DNA of 64,000 nt from Melastoma dodecandrum. Its lineage: Eukaryota > Streptophyta > Magnoliopsida > Myrtales > Melastomataceae. Each line of letters begins with the position of its first letter. The first letter of the stretch is position 1. Positions 13,396 to 25,415 of the stretch are shown piece by piece. The notes below the pieces were generated by a model, which saw nothing but the letters and a program-made list of their open reading frames with translations, did not search any database and was not told the origin of the DNA. Made by a program: the position numbers and the translations under genes. The stretch is taken from positions 3,117,501-3,181,500 of the forward strand of contig JARUPY010000602.1 of NCBI GenBank assembly GCA_029817715.1, given 5' to 3'.

Positions 13396-16018
13396 TCAAT
13401 CTGAGTCCGTGTAGAATGCACTGGCCGCTTGCGTGTACTGCCTTCTGTACTCGTCAATTCTGAACGTCTTCTCCAGTATCAGGGATGCCTTTTCGCTGGC
13501 CGCGGTAGTCCCTAATTCCCCGACCTTAATGATTGCCGGGATGGCCGACATTTTTGCCAGGTAGTTGCATCCATTCTCCCAGAATTCATCCTGCACCAGT
13601 GTTGCCAGCGCTCCCGTCACAGCTTCATGTGATGATTCCATCTCTTCTCTACCTAAGATCTCGATCAGAGGGGCCACCGCGCCCGCTTTGACTAAACAGA
13701 ACGTGTTCTTAGCCGCGCACCGCCTTTCGTGGACTTCACAATGTGGGACTGCTGGAGGTGGGACGCACGACCACCTTGATCTTCTGGATTTTCCGAGGGA
13801 AACCGTGTTCTGCGACAACTGAGACAGTGAGGTCGCGGCACTACGACTCGCTAGTGGCGTTCCGGAGGATAACAGCTTCACCAGCTGAGGAACCACGCCG
13901 TTTTCTACTGCATAAAGCTGGAGTTTCTTGTCAGAGGGATTTGTGAATCGGATTAGGACGCATGCAGTGCCCTCTGCGAATGAGCCGCCTCCACAATCGG
14001 CAGAGATGGTGGTTTCTGAAGCAGAAGCCAGTTCTGACAACAAGGCAGGAAGAAGGTTTGACTTCCTCATGATCTCGGTCACTTTATTATCGGTCAATGG
14101 AAGGTTGCCGAGTATGCCAACGGCAGTCGCCCTCTCGCTCTCGTTCGCGGAGTACGAAATGATGTCAAGGAGATTCTGCAGATGATACTCTCCAAAATGC
14201 TCTCCCAATTCATTTCCGGAGTCTTTGGATAGGTTGTGTAGCAGCTTCAATGCGCTGATCCTGATCTTGGAGTTGTTTTCTGTGATAAATGGCAGAATAA
14301 GCTGGATCACGCCATTTTCTTTCATTTGCCTCCTAACTCTGGACGCGCTGGGATGAGTCGAAATGCTGTTGAGGGCGTGTAGCAGGTGGTTCTGAATCTT
14401 TGGGCTGCACAGATTCAGCAGAGAGAGCATCTGCTGAGCGACTCGTGGGTTGACTAGGACAGATTCACATTCTGCGATCCTCGCCAAGATCGCCGATACA
14501 GGCTCCCGAAGAGTCATAAGAACAGATGTAACAGAGAACAGTAACTGGAGCAAATATCCCACTATCCCAGTGTTGACAAGCCGAGGAACATTCTCTGTCA
14601 GGCTCACAAGCTTCTGTAGGGCACTCAAAGAGCATAGCTTAGCCTCTAGCTTGCCTGCACTCAGCATGTTCGCCAGGGGATCGACTGCTCCGTCTTCTCC
14701 AAGAACAGATTTCTGCTGATCAGTTAGTTCCATCCTACAGACTGCAGAAGCCATGAGGATCTTACTCATTTCAGAACCTGCATGAAGTTGAGGACAACGA
14801 AAATGAGCGGCAAAGTTCGGATGAATTTACAGGAAAAACTGGGAATGATTGGTTCTATGCCCTCACCTTCTTTCAGATAATGTACCAGTGGCTTGAAATA
14901 TCCAGCTTCAGCCATGTGAAGTGCATTTTGTGTATTACTCGAAAGAGCATTCAGCAATTTTATTGCATTGCTTGCGGCAACCGAGTCTTCCCTGTGAAGA
15001 ATGGCCACCAGAGTCACGATACATCCTTGAATCTTTCCCAGACGACGTCTGGCTGCCGGAAGGTCCGATAGACTAAGCAGTATGCCAACCGCTTCCCTGC
15101 TCTCTTCAACATCCTCGGTGAGCGACCCCACTATAGCAGACAATGAAGCGGCTTCTGCCAGTTTGTCCTGAAAACAAAATAACAAACGGAAATGATTTTC
15201 TAAATAGCCGTGCGAAACAATTGCAGTTTTCGAGATACCGCGGCTTGACGAATGCCTACCTTGATTATGGCATTTTCATCTGATGCGAGGGCTCTAATGA
15301 TGCGAAGCATGATCAGCCGGTTGTTCCCCTTATCTGAACTCAGCCGGTTACACAGAACAGAGACTATTCCTTGGTTCTCGATCCACTCGTGACTTGTGTG
15401 GCCACGACGAATCAAGTCCCACAACACTAGCAATGCATGCCGCAGCTCCTCCTCCTCCCCGTGCTTCAGTAGAAAGGCGACGTCATCGATGTCGAGGACG
15501 ACCATCTCTTCCTCGACAATTTCTCGCTCGTCCACCATCTCCTCCGTCTCAGACTCGCTGCGATATCCCGAGCCGCTGCTGGTACTCGTCCTTAGGCTCG
15601 TGACCTGGCTATTCCGAAAGCTGGTAGTCATCAATTCTCTGTATAAATCCCCAATTTTCCGTTTGGCTTCGGTTGAAAAGCCAACTCCTGCAAACAGAAC
15701 CAGTCCCAATGACCTCCCGAGATCACGCGCCAAGTCCTCAATCTTCCTCGCCGAACACCCCGAATTGGCCTGTTTCATCAAATTCTCAGCCCGCGAGAAC
15801 TCCTTAACTAGAGACTTGATGGCTTTCTTAAGAGAACTTTCGTCTTTGCCCTCGCTCAGCACGGGCAACTCATGGGCGACCAGCCCAAACTTCTCCAGGA
15901 GGAACGCGAATTCATTCAAGGCCCCTCCCTCAGCGTCGCAGTCTCTGGACAACGATATCAGTCTGTGGATCGATGCCCGTAGCTCTGATACAACGTCACG
16001 CAAGCTCTTGTCATCCAT
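13396..16018 (-). CDS. Armadillo-repeat protein, PUB43/44-like but lacking a U-box
   Basis: Three exons in gene order: 16018-15260, 15167-14867, 14777-13396 (813 aa). The N-terminal part (residues 1 to about 130) is helical and resembles the N-terminal domain of plant U-box/ARM proteins. A Ser-rich and acidic linker follows (residues about 145-175), then ARM-type helical repeats to the end. The segment SLGKSRRSRWSCVPPP and the C-terminal motif ILEKTFRIDEYRRQY match the plant U-box 43/44 group. I see no U-box (no CPLT...DPV-type motif), so direct E3 activity is not supported. It may be an ARM scaffold. The start at 16018 is the first ATG of the open frame. The three exons keep phase perfectly. 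Confidence 0.8.
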
Positions 16019-17160
16019 AAGTTATGCTGAGTAACACCAAGGAGTAACGAACACGAAAGAAGAAGGATTACGATCTCGGGAAGAAGTCGCCGGAACCGAC
16101 GACGAATAACAAGAAACACAGAAGGAAAAGGAAGGGGGGGGGGGGGTAACTACAGAAATATAACGAGACTCTCCTGACGAGGTCGTTCGAAAGCGTGAAG
16201 AATGGGGAATAACAGAGGAAATGCAAGAGAGTAGGAACAGAGGAGACCGACCATACAGACGGACAGAGTGGAGAGGAAGACTTGGCCATTCATCCTAAAA
16301 AGAAAACTTTCCCCTTTCCCCCGTTCATACTCTCCCGACACACACATAAACTGTGATGAGGGGAATAAGATAGGATACCAGCCAAAACGGCGACCGAGTC
16401 AAGATGGCGACGGCCTTCCCCCAAGTCCCTCCAATCCTCCCCGTTCGGGTTCGTCACCCGACGGTCAAAGTCTGAAACCGACGAACAGAGGAAAAGAAAA
16501 GAAAATATTTTTGAGCAATTTCCCTGTAACTCTTCCTCCCCCGCGAAGTCTTCCTGACGGGGACAAACAGATATGGACAGTTTTTTTTTAGTAAGTGGAA
16601 TTTAAAGATGATTTTTTAACTACTTGCAGGAAGTTCGCCGACGCGGTCGATGATTCCGATGCCTATTCGTACATTGGACTTGTGTTATATGAATGTCGTT
16701 GTAGGTTGAGGGAGTCGTCGATACGTGCTCGTCGCGCCCGGGTCGAGACCGCTGTTGGTGGGGAGTTTCGGCATCATCTTCGTCTGACGCGGTTTTATCA
16801 TTGATTACATCCTGAGACTTTTGGAGTACTTGTTTGGCGTCTATGCTCGGAAGAAAGTCACGTCTGCCTTGTTGCTTTTTCGCTTTTGCGTTCATGGAGA
16901 AAGAAGGAATGAAGGAAGGGATTGGATCTAAAGTCACAAAAGAGGGAAAAAGCAAAAGATGGATTGCCGGGGAATTGGATTGGATTGGATCGGACTTTGG
17001 ATGAAAGCCGGCAGAGCTTGCAAAAAGATACTTGGAATTCAAAGCGAGCAGTCGCGCATCGGGGCCAAAGAAACAGCACTCGGAAAAGCTTAGGAAGGAT
17101 CACGTGTAAAATGAGCAATCGGCTTCGTTGCGATCTACCTGTCCTCGATTTGGCCGGACC
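16019..17160. other. Intergenic: ARM gene promoter and annexin D3 downstream region
   Basis: The left part is the likely 5' UTR and promoter of the minus-strand ARM gene and carries a 13-base G run (16134-16146). The right part is the 3' flank of annexin D3. Short open frames on both strands lack recognisable motifs. No gene is called. Confidence 0.5.
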
Positions 17161-18573
17161 CTAGATCTTGGCTCCTAACAATGTCAGCAAGAAGTTCTTG
17201 TAGTCCCCTGAGGTGTCGCTGATAACGTCCTCGTCTAGGCTGACCGCGTAAATGTTTAAGTATTCCCTTCTTATTTTCATCAGGTCAGTCTCGGCTCGAG
17301 ACAAGATGGCCCTGCTTAGAGATTTTTTATCTGTTCCGATCCTGGCCATGGCTGTCCTTATCACCTGTGTTTTGATCAGAAACCAGCGACAGAACGTCGG
17401 CATTTGAACAGTTAAATAAGATAAATGCTCGTTGGGTGAAGAACCGGATGACAAAACCTCCGCAAAATGCTTCTCCGGCGCGTCGATGCAACAGACGGCT
17501 GCTTTCAGAAGAGATTCCAGATCGCTGTTTCCGCAGCTCTTAACGTCCTATTTAGAAATCACGAGTCAATACAGTTGATTGGATTGAGGTAAACGGCAGA
17601 GAAATGAATCTAGCTGTTTGGAGAGAACGAGAACCTCGTCGAACGGATTTCCATTGTCCTGCTTGTACATCTGAAAGGTGACCCTTAATTGATAGAAATT
17701 CCTATTAGTTAGGATTCGAAGGACATGATCATCGTTGTCAATCTGTTTCTTCTCAATGGCTTCATGCAGCAACGCTGCCTCTGACTCGGCAACTTCTAAA
17801 TCCACGAGTTCCTTGTCATACCTAAAGCTCCTCACCAGTCCAGCCAAGACCTGTGAAAATGACCGAAACTCGTAAATTGAGCGATTTCCCAAGATCCAAA
17901 TCATAAGCAGTCCATCACCAGCTTTCTAAGCAATAAAATGCAGGCATTCTCCTTTCATGCATTGTACCTTTCCTAAGCGAGAAGGCAGCGTGTCCAGGAT
18001 ATCCTCTTCCAAAGAACAATCGAACAAGGAACAATAAGCTTGCCTCACCGCAATCAGATGTTGGGGAGACGATGCACAAGTGATCTCGATGATCGGAAGC
18101 AAGTGCTTAATTCCTTTCTTCTTCTTTTGCAATGCATCCTTCACAAACCTCGCGTCCCTCTCCGGAGGATCATACATCCACCATGTAACAGCTTTCTGAC
18201 AGACAACCAAACAAGCAGCGGGGCGATGAGCCCGATCGACTGACCGGCACAATGTAAGTGCAGCTAAAGCGGCATACCTTGAAATGGCGGGAGTGTTCGG
18301 AATGGAGAGCATCGATCAAGGATTTGTTGTAGAGCTGCTGGTAAGCGTCCCTAATCTTCTTCCTCTGGGAGGCATTCCTGTGGCCCAGAATCCAAATCAC
18401 CGCCTTCCCATCCGTTCCCCACCCTAAATAACCATCACGAGCCGCCAACATCGCATCACGCACACAAGGGAAATGCCAAACAACAAACACGACGCACCTT
18501 CGAAAGCTTTCTTGAGCCTCTGGCAATCATCGGTGGGGGAAGGCACAACGTCCGGCACTCTGAGGCTGGCCAT
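17161..18573 (-). CDS. ANN3: Annexin D3-like
   Basis: Calcium- and phospholipid-binding annexin of the cytosol and membranes. Six exons in gene order: 18573-18498, 18423-18278, 18195-17968, 17850-17635, 17547-17458, 17364-17161 (319 aa; the Arabidopsis homologue has about the same length). It begins MASLRVPDVVPSP. Four annexin repeats can be followed at about residues 14-82, 86-155, 168-238 and 243-314. The GWGTD loop of repeat 1 and RIGTD loop of repeat 4 keep the type II calcium-site pattern. DYKNFLLTLLGAKI is the expected annexin end. It lies head to head with annexin D4, with only 307 bp between start codons. Confidence 0.93.
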
Positions 18574-18880
18574 CCCGTCTCTCAGGCTGGCGCGGCCAAA
18601 CTCAGGCAGCTGGGATAAGAACTAGGAGTGGGACTTTGGGATATTTCCACCGTCAATGACGGGTTTGGTAACAAGTCCAGGTGTTCCCGTATTTCATGGG
18701 GCTTCTGTTATCAACATGTCCCATTGCCTGTAACCCCTTCCTGATGATCATCGGTTCCTCCATTTCCATTATTTGGTCTTCCATCTTCTAAATGCGATGT
18801 CTTAACGTGAGATGGAGGGTATCATCAAGGCATCGTGACCACCTGACCCAAGTCACCAAAACAAACCTTGTCGGGTTGCG
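18574..18880. promoter_or_regulatory. Putative bidirectional promoter of the annexin D3/D4 pair
   Basis: These 307 bp separate the two divergent start codons, so both 5' UTRs and core promoters must lie here or overlap the partner gene's first exon. I see no clear shared regulatory motif. The call rests on spacing alone. Confidence 0.5.
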
Positions 18881-20324
18881 ATGGCCGAGGCGCATTCCCA
18901 GACCGATGATTTGGAGTTCCTCACCAGGGCCTTCTCAGGTATGCAGTCTTCCTTCTTCTCTGTTCCGGGAATTCGAGGTGTGACATGCCACTGTTATGTT
19001 GGGAACGATCAGGGCATGGAGTGGACGAGGCGTCGCTGATCTCAATCCTGGGCACTAGTCACCCTGACCAAAGGAGGGCTTTGAGGAAGTCCAACCCCCA
19101 TTTCTTCAAGGAGGACGATAGGCTCTTCGAGAGGTGGGACGACCACAGCTTCGCTCTCCTCAAGCTCGAATTCCTGCGCTTCAAGGTTTGTCGTTCCTGA
19201 CCTCTTTTGGCTTCCCATCATTGGTCTGCATATCAGTCCCGGTATTGTGTTTTTGGTGGAAATAATCTCTCTGTTCTTCTCCCGGTTGTGATATAGAGCA
19301 AATGCTTCCTTAATGTCTTGGCTGATTGAAGTCGGCATTGATCCTGAGAAACTGGTCAAAATTTTCAGAATGCAGTGGTTCTTTGGGCGATGCATCCATG
19401 GGAAAGAGATGCCCGACTGCTGAAGGAAGCCCTGCTAGTAGGCCTCAGTTACTCTAACATCATCATTGAGGTTGCCTGCACCAGATCGTCTGAAGAGCTA
19501 CTGGGTGCGAGAATGGCCTACCACTCCCTCTTTGAGCACTCCATCGAGGAGGAAATTGCGTTTCGAATGAAAGACAGTGAAGGCAGGGTAAGTTTCTATC
19601 TCCAACATTATCGATCATCGATCTATACCGTGTTCTGATGCAATTCAACAGCTGTTGGTAGCACTGGTGAGTGCGTATAGGTATGATGGGCCAAAATATA
19701 AGGAGGATGTGGTGAAATTCGAGGCAAAGTTTCTTGCGGCTGCCATTAAGAGTGCTGAAGGTAAGTCCCTGATCGAAGACGAAGAAGTGATTAAAATACT
19801 GACGACGAGGAGCAAGCTTCATCTAGAAGCAGTGCACAAGCATTACAAGGAGATTAGTGGGTGCAGCCTCGATGAGGTATGCAAATTTACTGGATGATAT
19901 TCTAATCCTAGTTTTCCCCTACAAGGTCTATCCACATGTGAATCACCTTGTCGCCGTTCTGTAGGATCTGATATCCGACTCGATATTACGTGAGGCTGTG
20001 CGGTGCCTCTGCACTCCTGAAAGATATTTTTCTCAGGTATGCGTCGATTCTTAATCATCTCCTGAGCCCGTCTCCGGATCATAGATAATTGTCTGGAACT
20101 GGTTTCTTCTCCAGATACTGAACGAGTCTCTCAAAACGGACGCTCCCGAAGACATGAAGAAGGCATTGACTAGAGTGATCGTAACACGAGCGGACGTGGA
20201 CATCAAGGAGATTGAAGAAGAGTTCGAGAATCTGTACGGCGTTCCTTTGTTAAAGCGAATAGAGAGCACGTCAAAAGGGAATTACCGGGATTTCTTGCTC
20301 GCCTTGATATCGAAAGGCCGCTGA
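18881..20324 (+). CDS. ANN4: Annexin D4-like
   Basis: Divergent annexin related to Arabidopsis ANN4, a calcium-responsive membrane-binding protein linked with ANN1 and stress signalling. Six exons: 18881-18938, 19013-19185, 19369-19587, 19652-19876, 19965-20036, 20115-20324 (318 aa). Exon count matches the neighbouring annexin. Family marks are NAVVLWAMHPWERDARLLKE, EVACTRSSEELLGARMAYHS, LTTRSKLHLEAVHKHY and GNYRDFLLALISKGR. Repeat 1 has GHGVD instead of GxGTD, as in ANN4 homologues, so its calcium site is probably altered. The start at 18881 is the only ATG giving the short first exon in phase. Confidence 0.92.
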
Positions 20325-21051
20325 TCTGGCCACCCAGCACCGCTACTATCTGGTGAGCTCCTCGTACCTGTTTTCATTGCCGGAGAATTCACACAATAAG
20401 ATCAAACTGGCTTCTGTCCAAAATGTTCCCGAATTTGATCTCTTTCTTGGAACTAATCGATCAACACGATTCGTGGGAAATCAGACAAGAAGAAGATCGG
20501 TGGTCCCATATGAAATCAGTTCCCTTGATGTTGGGTTGGGACTGGGGTAGGCTGTCGATAAAGAGCCTCAGCTTTTCAGCACGTGCATGGACTGGCGGCC
20601 TGCAATCAATACGTTAGTAGGGAGGGCCAGAGGCTCAACTCCCGGGCCTAGGCCGATTTATTACATGACCATCCATCCTCTCGTTGTTGGGGGGGGGGGG
20701 GGGGAAGGAGTACGAGGTTGTCGCGGACGATAACCACGAAAAATTATTAGGATAATATGATCTGCGGGCGATGACAGGGTTTGGGGATTAAAATAAGGTT
20801 TAATCACCGTCCTAATCCACTCGGATCAAGTACTAGGCTCCAAGTTAATGTCGGGCCCCACTAAGAAACTTGGGAAAGCGACCCGCGGAGCGGCACGGAC
20901 CACCAGACTTGCATTTGATGGAACGACAAACGCGTCCTAAATTCGTAACCCAAATGGAAATTCAAAATCCCATGTTCGGGCCGACCAATCGCGACCCAGC
21001 AATGGATCCCCGACTCCCCATCCCCACCGCTACCTTGGATCCTCCCCCCGA

Positions 21052-21057
21052 CACGTG
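21052..21057. promoter_or_regulatory. G-box (CACGTG) upstream of LNK2 copy A
   Basis: Palindromic CACGTG about 400 bp before the start codon. G-boxes bind plant bZIP and bHLH factors, including light and clock regulators. Function here is inferred from position only. Confidence 0.4.
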
Positions 21058-21130
21058 TCCACCACTCACAAAATCGAAACCAGAACCACCCCCCACCTCC
21101 ACCTCGGAACTACTAGAAATCGCCAGGAGT

Positions 21131-21136
21131 CACGTG
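21131..21136. promoter_or_regulatory. Second G-box upstream of LNK2 copy A
   Basis: Second CACGTG, 79 bp downstream of the first and about 330 bp before the start codon. Paired G-boxes fit a light-regulated gene, but this is inference. Confidence 0.4.
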
Positions 21137-21461
21137 TGATCTAAACCCGGAGTCGGACCCAACCGGTTGTTACCTCTCGAGCTTGTGATCCATGTTCTTC
21201 TCGCTTTCTCTCTGTCTGGAAGAAAAGGCTTCCCTCTGCATGCACGAGAAGTAGAGAAATCGATTGTGGGTAGCATCATTTTTTTTTTTTTCTGAAAGAA
21301 AAAAATTTGTTTCTTTATTCGTTTGGAAGTTTTCATTGACTGTGTTTTCTTCCAAAGTTGGTTTCTTTCTTGGTCAGGGAAATCTGCCATGTGTGGTCAC
21401 AAATACAGGGTCGGTCTCGAATTGGGTTCCCTTGTTGAGACTTTGTATACTTCCGTCAGAT

Positions 21462-24400
21462 ATGTTTGATTGGAACGACGAAGCGGTAATCCCCCGACAA
21501 CTCCCATATCTTCGTTTCCAGTTTCTTTAATTTTTTATTTTGTTTTATTGGTGTCGCCTGCGGCTACTAGAGCTATGTTGTTTTGTCGATGTCAAGATGC
21601 GATCTTTGGTTGCTAAGTGAAAAATGATCCTCTTAGTAAGGAGCCGTTGATTGATTGTCTTGGCAATGGATATATGTCATATCTCTCGGCCAGTGTTCGA
21701 TGGCCCGATATTCGTAGTGAAGAAACTGAGATGAATGTCCCTAGGAGACGCCTCAGTGACAAGGGCACTGATGGTCACTAGCCCCCTGGGGTATTGCTAG
21801 ACCCTAGACTTGGTGGGCCTGACTGACCCGGTCGTCGGGGGTTGGCATGTGGCAAAAAATGGAGATTAATCTGATCCGATGTTAGCTTGAGGCGATAAAT
21901 GATGTTGGGGAGGCTGAATCATGAGCAGAAAACAATATGCCATGGAAACCCACAAAAAGCGTGATAAAATCACCATGGGGTGGATGGAGGATATCTTTGC
22001 TGTGGTTGTAATGTAAGGTCTTATTGCCAAAAGAATCCCTTGAGTGGATGAATGATCTCTTAATATTGATGAAATATATTCTCACAGGCTACTGAAACTT
22101 CTGCTTAGAACACAAAAATGCCTGGAAAACATTGGCCTCACTGATAAAAGACTGTCGTCACATTTTTTTCTCATTATTGCACACTTTGGATATCCTTGAA
22201 GAAGCCGTCTTGCGGTGGTGGCACCATTTTCTTTTTCATGTTCAATACGCTGCTGCTCTTGCTGCCACTGATGGGCTGTGATTTCAGATTGTAAATATTA
22301 TCTGGGGTGAGGCTGGGGATAGTGGCGACCATATTGTACCTTATCCCAACACTGGGGAAGAGGATGGGCATAAAAAGTTCCCAAACCAGGAGCCTTTGGA
22401 CAACAAACCTGCTGAACACAAATTGTCAGGTGCAAAGTTTGATTTTCAAGGTATAAGACCTGAAAGAAGTGCAGCCTCAAAGAAAAATGGACAGAGTTCT
22501 GCATCGGCCGTGGCATTGTGGCCCAATGGCAATGGGGCTACATCAGAAGTTGCTGAAACTGGCCTTAGTTCTCTGAATGACGAAATGTTCAGTGATTCTG
22601 TGCTTTTAAGCGAATACTTTGCAAAAGGTGATGAAACTACAAGATGAGTGAAGCGTGTACGGTTGCATGGAAATTTCCTTATTTTCTTAAAATGGAATTT
22701 GAGGCACTTTTTTCTGCAGATGAATCTCAATTTGACGGTGATTCTGAACCATATGTAAACCTACAAGGTCAAGAGCTTTCAGATTTTGGTGAGTGTGGCT
22801 GGGAGAACATCGACAGCTTTGACGATCTCGACCGAATATTTAGGTAATGTTTTGCATGGTTGCAACCCTTGTGCAACTGCATCTATTAGCTCTGTCCAGT
22901 GCACGAAAAATGTCCAGTTGGAATTGACATTTAGAAAAGAATTGGTTAAATTCCTCCTTTCTGAAGGCACCCTATTTTACTTTCAAAAAATAAAATGATA
23001 AGAAAACCAAATTAAAATATTTGTTTTTGGCCATTTTTGTCAAAAGTTTTGAGAACTGTCCAATTGCAGTCGGGCATCATTTCCCTTACGCAAGTAGTGT
23101 GAAAATGTAGGAAAGTATTTTGTCCAGAAGAAGGTTTCTTAGTTTAAAGGATGACGGTTTCCTCTGGATCCATATTTTGTTATTACCTTATTTCTTGAGT
23201 CCAACACCTTGGCCTTGTGCCTGACTCCTTCTTCTCACAATTGTTGATTTTGCAGCAATGATGACCCTCTGTTTCCGTCGATTAATCTTGGAAACCCTGA
23301 CGAGATATGGTCTTCTTCCAAGCAAAACAAAAGGGGCCCCTGGCAGTCCTTCGATTCTTCCTCTGGGGCTTTAGAGACATCAGAAGTTACACAATTCAAA
23401 TCAAAATATGGACGAAGTGGACAGTCTACTGATCTCTCTTATGAAACAATGGATGATTCAGTATCTCAAACCTTCCAGCAGAAAAGTGAATTGCTGAGTA
23501 TTGCAGGAGATGATACAGATAATAGGGAGGTGAGTGTGACGCGTGGTTTTTGCTACCAATCCTCTCATTCTTCTGCAGATATTACATGTATGTTGCCTTT
23601 TCCAGCACAATTTGGAAGTCGAAGTGAAGACTCGTCCGGTGAGCACCCATTTGGCTGCTGAAAATATCTTCACTCTGAATGAATTTGCTCATACGGTACT
23701 TCTTCCAGCTCTCAAATATTTTCCATTTGTCATGTTGCACCCTTTAAGTGAAATAGAAGTGATACTCGTAGTTCTTATCATGGAGGTGTGTCCTCATAAG
23801 TAAGTGCATGGCAAACGGTTAATTGACCCAGAATTTGGCACTCTGCATTAATTTATTTGAAAATGCAGTAGGAAATATTCTACTTGATTGGCTGAGTGGT
23901 TTCTTTACTTAAATTGAGGGATTCGTCAACTTGCATAGGTGTATGGGCAAGAAAGTCGCCTGAAAGTTCAGAAAAAGGTCCAGGGAAAAGCCAAGGGAAA
24001 ATCATCACAACATCTCAATTCTGGATATTCTGTACTATCAAACACATCTGGATTCTACACGCACCATTTATCAGCAGCAATCCCTCAAGTGTGCCTACCC
24101 CCTTCTCACAGTCATCAGGATGAAGGGCCCGAGACTTTCAATTGTCAGCTAATGCAACAATCATGTATGACCCCCTCTGCTTTTACTTATCAAACAAATC
24201 CAATTGCTGCCACGTACCCTTCTCTGTGTTATCAGCCCGCCTTTCCTGTCTATAATGTTACTTCCACTGATGTAGATTCTGCAGGGAAGCAACTTGATTC
24301 CCCAGGGAAAGCTCCTGCTATGACGCCTAGAGAAAAAATTGAGAAACTGAGGCGGCGGCAACAGATGCAAGCAATGCTTGCCATCCAGAGTCAGCTTCAG

Positions 24401-25415
24401 CAATACGGCAATCAAGTCTCTTCTAAAGCTATTGCCCAAAATAATTCCCTAGATAAGCTGAAATCTGGGCATAGTTATGAGGTCGATAATTTAAGGACTC
24501 GTCCTTCTTTAGATGTACCTTCCTCCATCGAGCAGGATGAATCTAGTACATTATCTGCTGCTGATGATGGTTACTCTATTGAGAAGGGAGTGCTTCAACG
24601 TTTACAACACACGATTTCAAAGGTATTATGTCCATCTCTGTTGGATTACTTTTTATTAGAAACAGCAGCGTATTACAAATGGCGGTGTTGGCTTGTGCAG
24701 CTGGACGTGCCTATACGTATCTCCATTCGGGATAGCTTGTTCCGATTGGCTACAAGTGCATCGCAGAGGCAGAAAACAAATTATGTAAATAGCTCCCATC
24801 TGTGTACAAGTGACCAGCATGGAGCTGTAGTCAAGAAAGAGCATGTCAATGGCAAGAGGTTGGTTTGCTGAATTTACTGCTACTTTACGCCACCTGTTTC
24901 TGAAATTTCTTTTGGCTCCTATTAAAGGATTTATATGACCGTATAAATGATTTTCAATTTGTTGACGTGCTTTAAAGCCTTTTACATCAAAGTGATTGCC
25001 AGCCCACTTAATGGCTGATGGAATTTCTGGTGGCCAGTTTCTAGGCCGGCAATTTCACAAACATGATATCTTTATTAATGGGTGGTTCAGGGAGGTCAAT
25101 GCAACTGATCCTGAAACGGACACAAACCCCACGGACCGTGCAGTTGCGCATTTGCTCTTCCACAGGCCTCTTTCTGGCAATTATCCGGAGACACCAGAAT
25201 CATCAATGTCTGCAAAGCTCAATATTGAACAAGAGCTGAGCGGGGCCGACCAAGCAGTGGACTCTGGGAGGAGCTCTAAAATAAACTTTGATTTCTGTTC
25301 CCATGGATTTGGAAATCCGTGCCGCCAGCCCGTGGATTGCATGGTATCGTCACGTCCCTCCCCAGATTATGGCGCCCTGGCGGCTGGAGCCCTCGTTGTG
25401 ACTTCGAATCATTGA
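21462..25415 (+). CDS. LNK2: LNK2-like clock coactivator, tandem copy A
   Basis: LNK proteins are night-light-inducible coactivators that bind RVE4/RVE8 MYB factors and promote evening clock genes. Eight exons: 21462-21485, 22288-22627, 22720-22843, 23256-23529, 23606-23695, 23939-24622, 24701-24858, 25091-25415 (672 aa). The 24-nt first exon encodes MFDWNDEA. Other family blocks are VNIIWGEAGDSGDHIVPYP, WENIDSFDDLDRIF (about 149-162), FTLNEFAH, the basic KVQKKVQGKAKGK, TPREKIEKLRRRQQMQAMLA, and DTNPTDRAVAHLLFHRP (about 574-590). No DNA-binding domain is visible, as expected for a coactivator. Its tail runs about 50 residues beyond the stop of copy B. Intron phases are identical in both copies. 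Confidence 0.9.

Larger units (their letters stand above)
20325..21461 (+). other. Intergenic and promoter/5' leader of LNK2 copy A
   Basis: The left end is the annexin D4 3' flank, with a 16-base G run at 20689-20704. The right half holds two CACGTG G-boxes and a T-rich leader. About 90 bases before the LNK2 start codon resemble the matching region before copy B, so the duplication includes 5' leader sequence. A CAG acceptor-like site ends two bases before the ATG, suggesting a 5' UTR intron. Confidence 0.55.

Noticed and set aside
23661..23669. AAAATATCT, identical to the evening element of clock genes
   Set aside because: It lies inside coding exon 5 of LNK2 copy A, where the codons are explained by the protein, and it is absent at the matching place in copy B.
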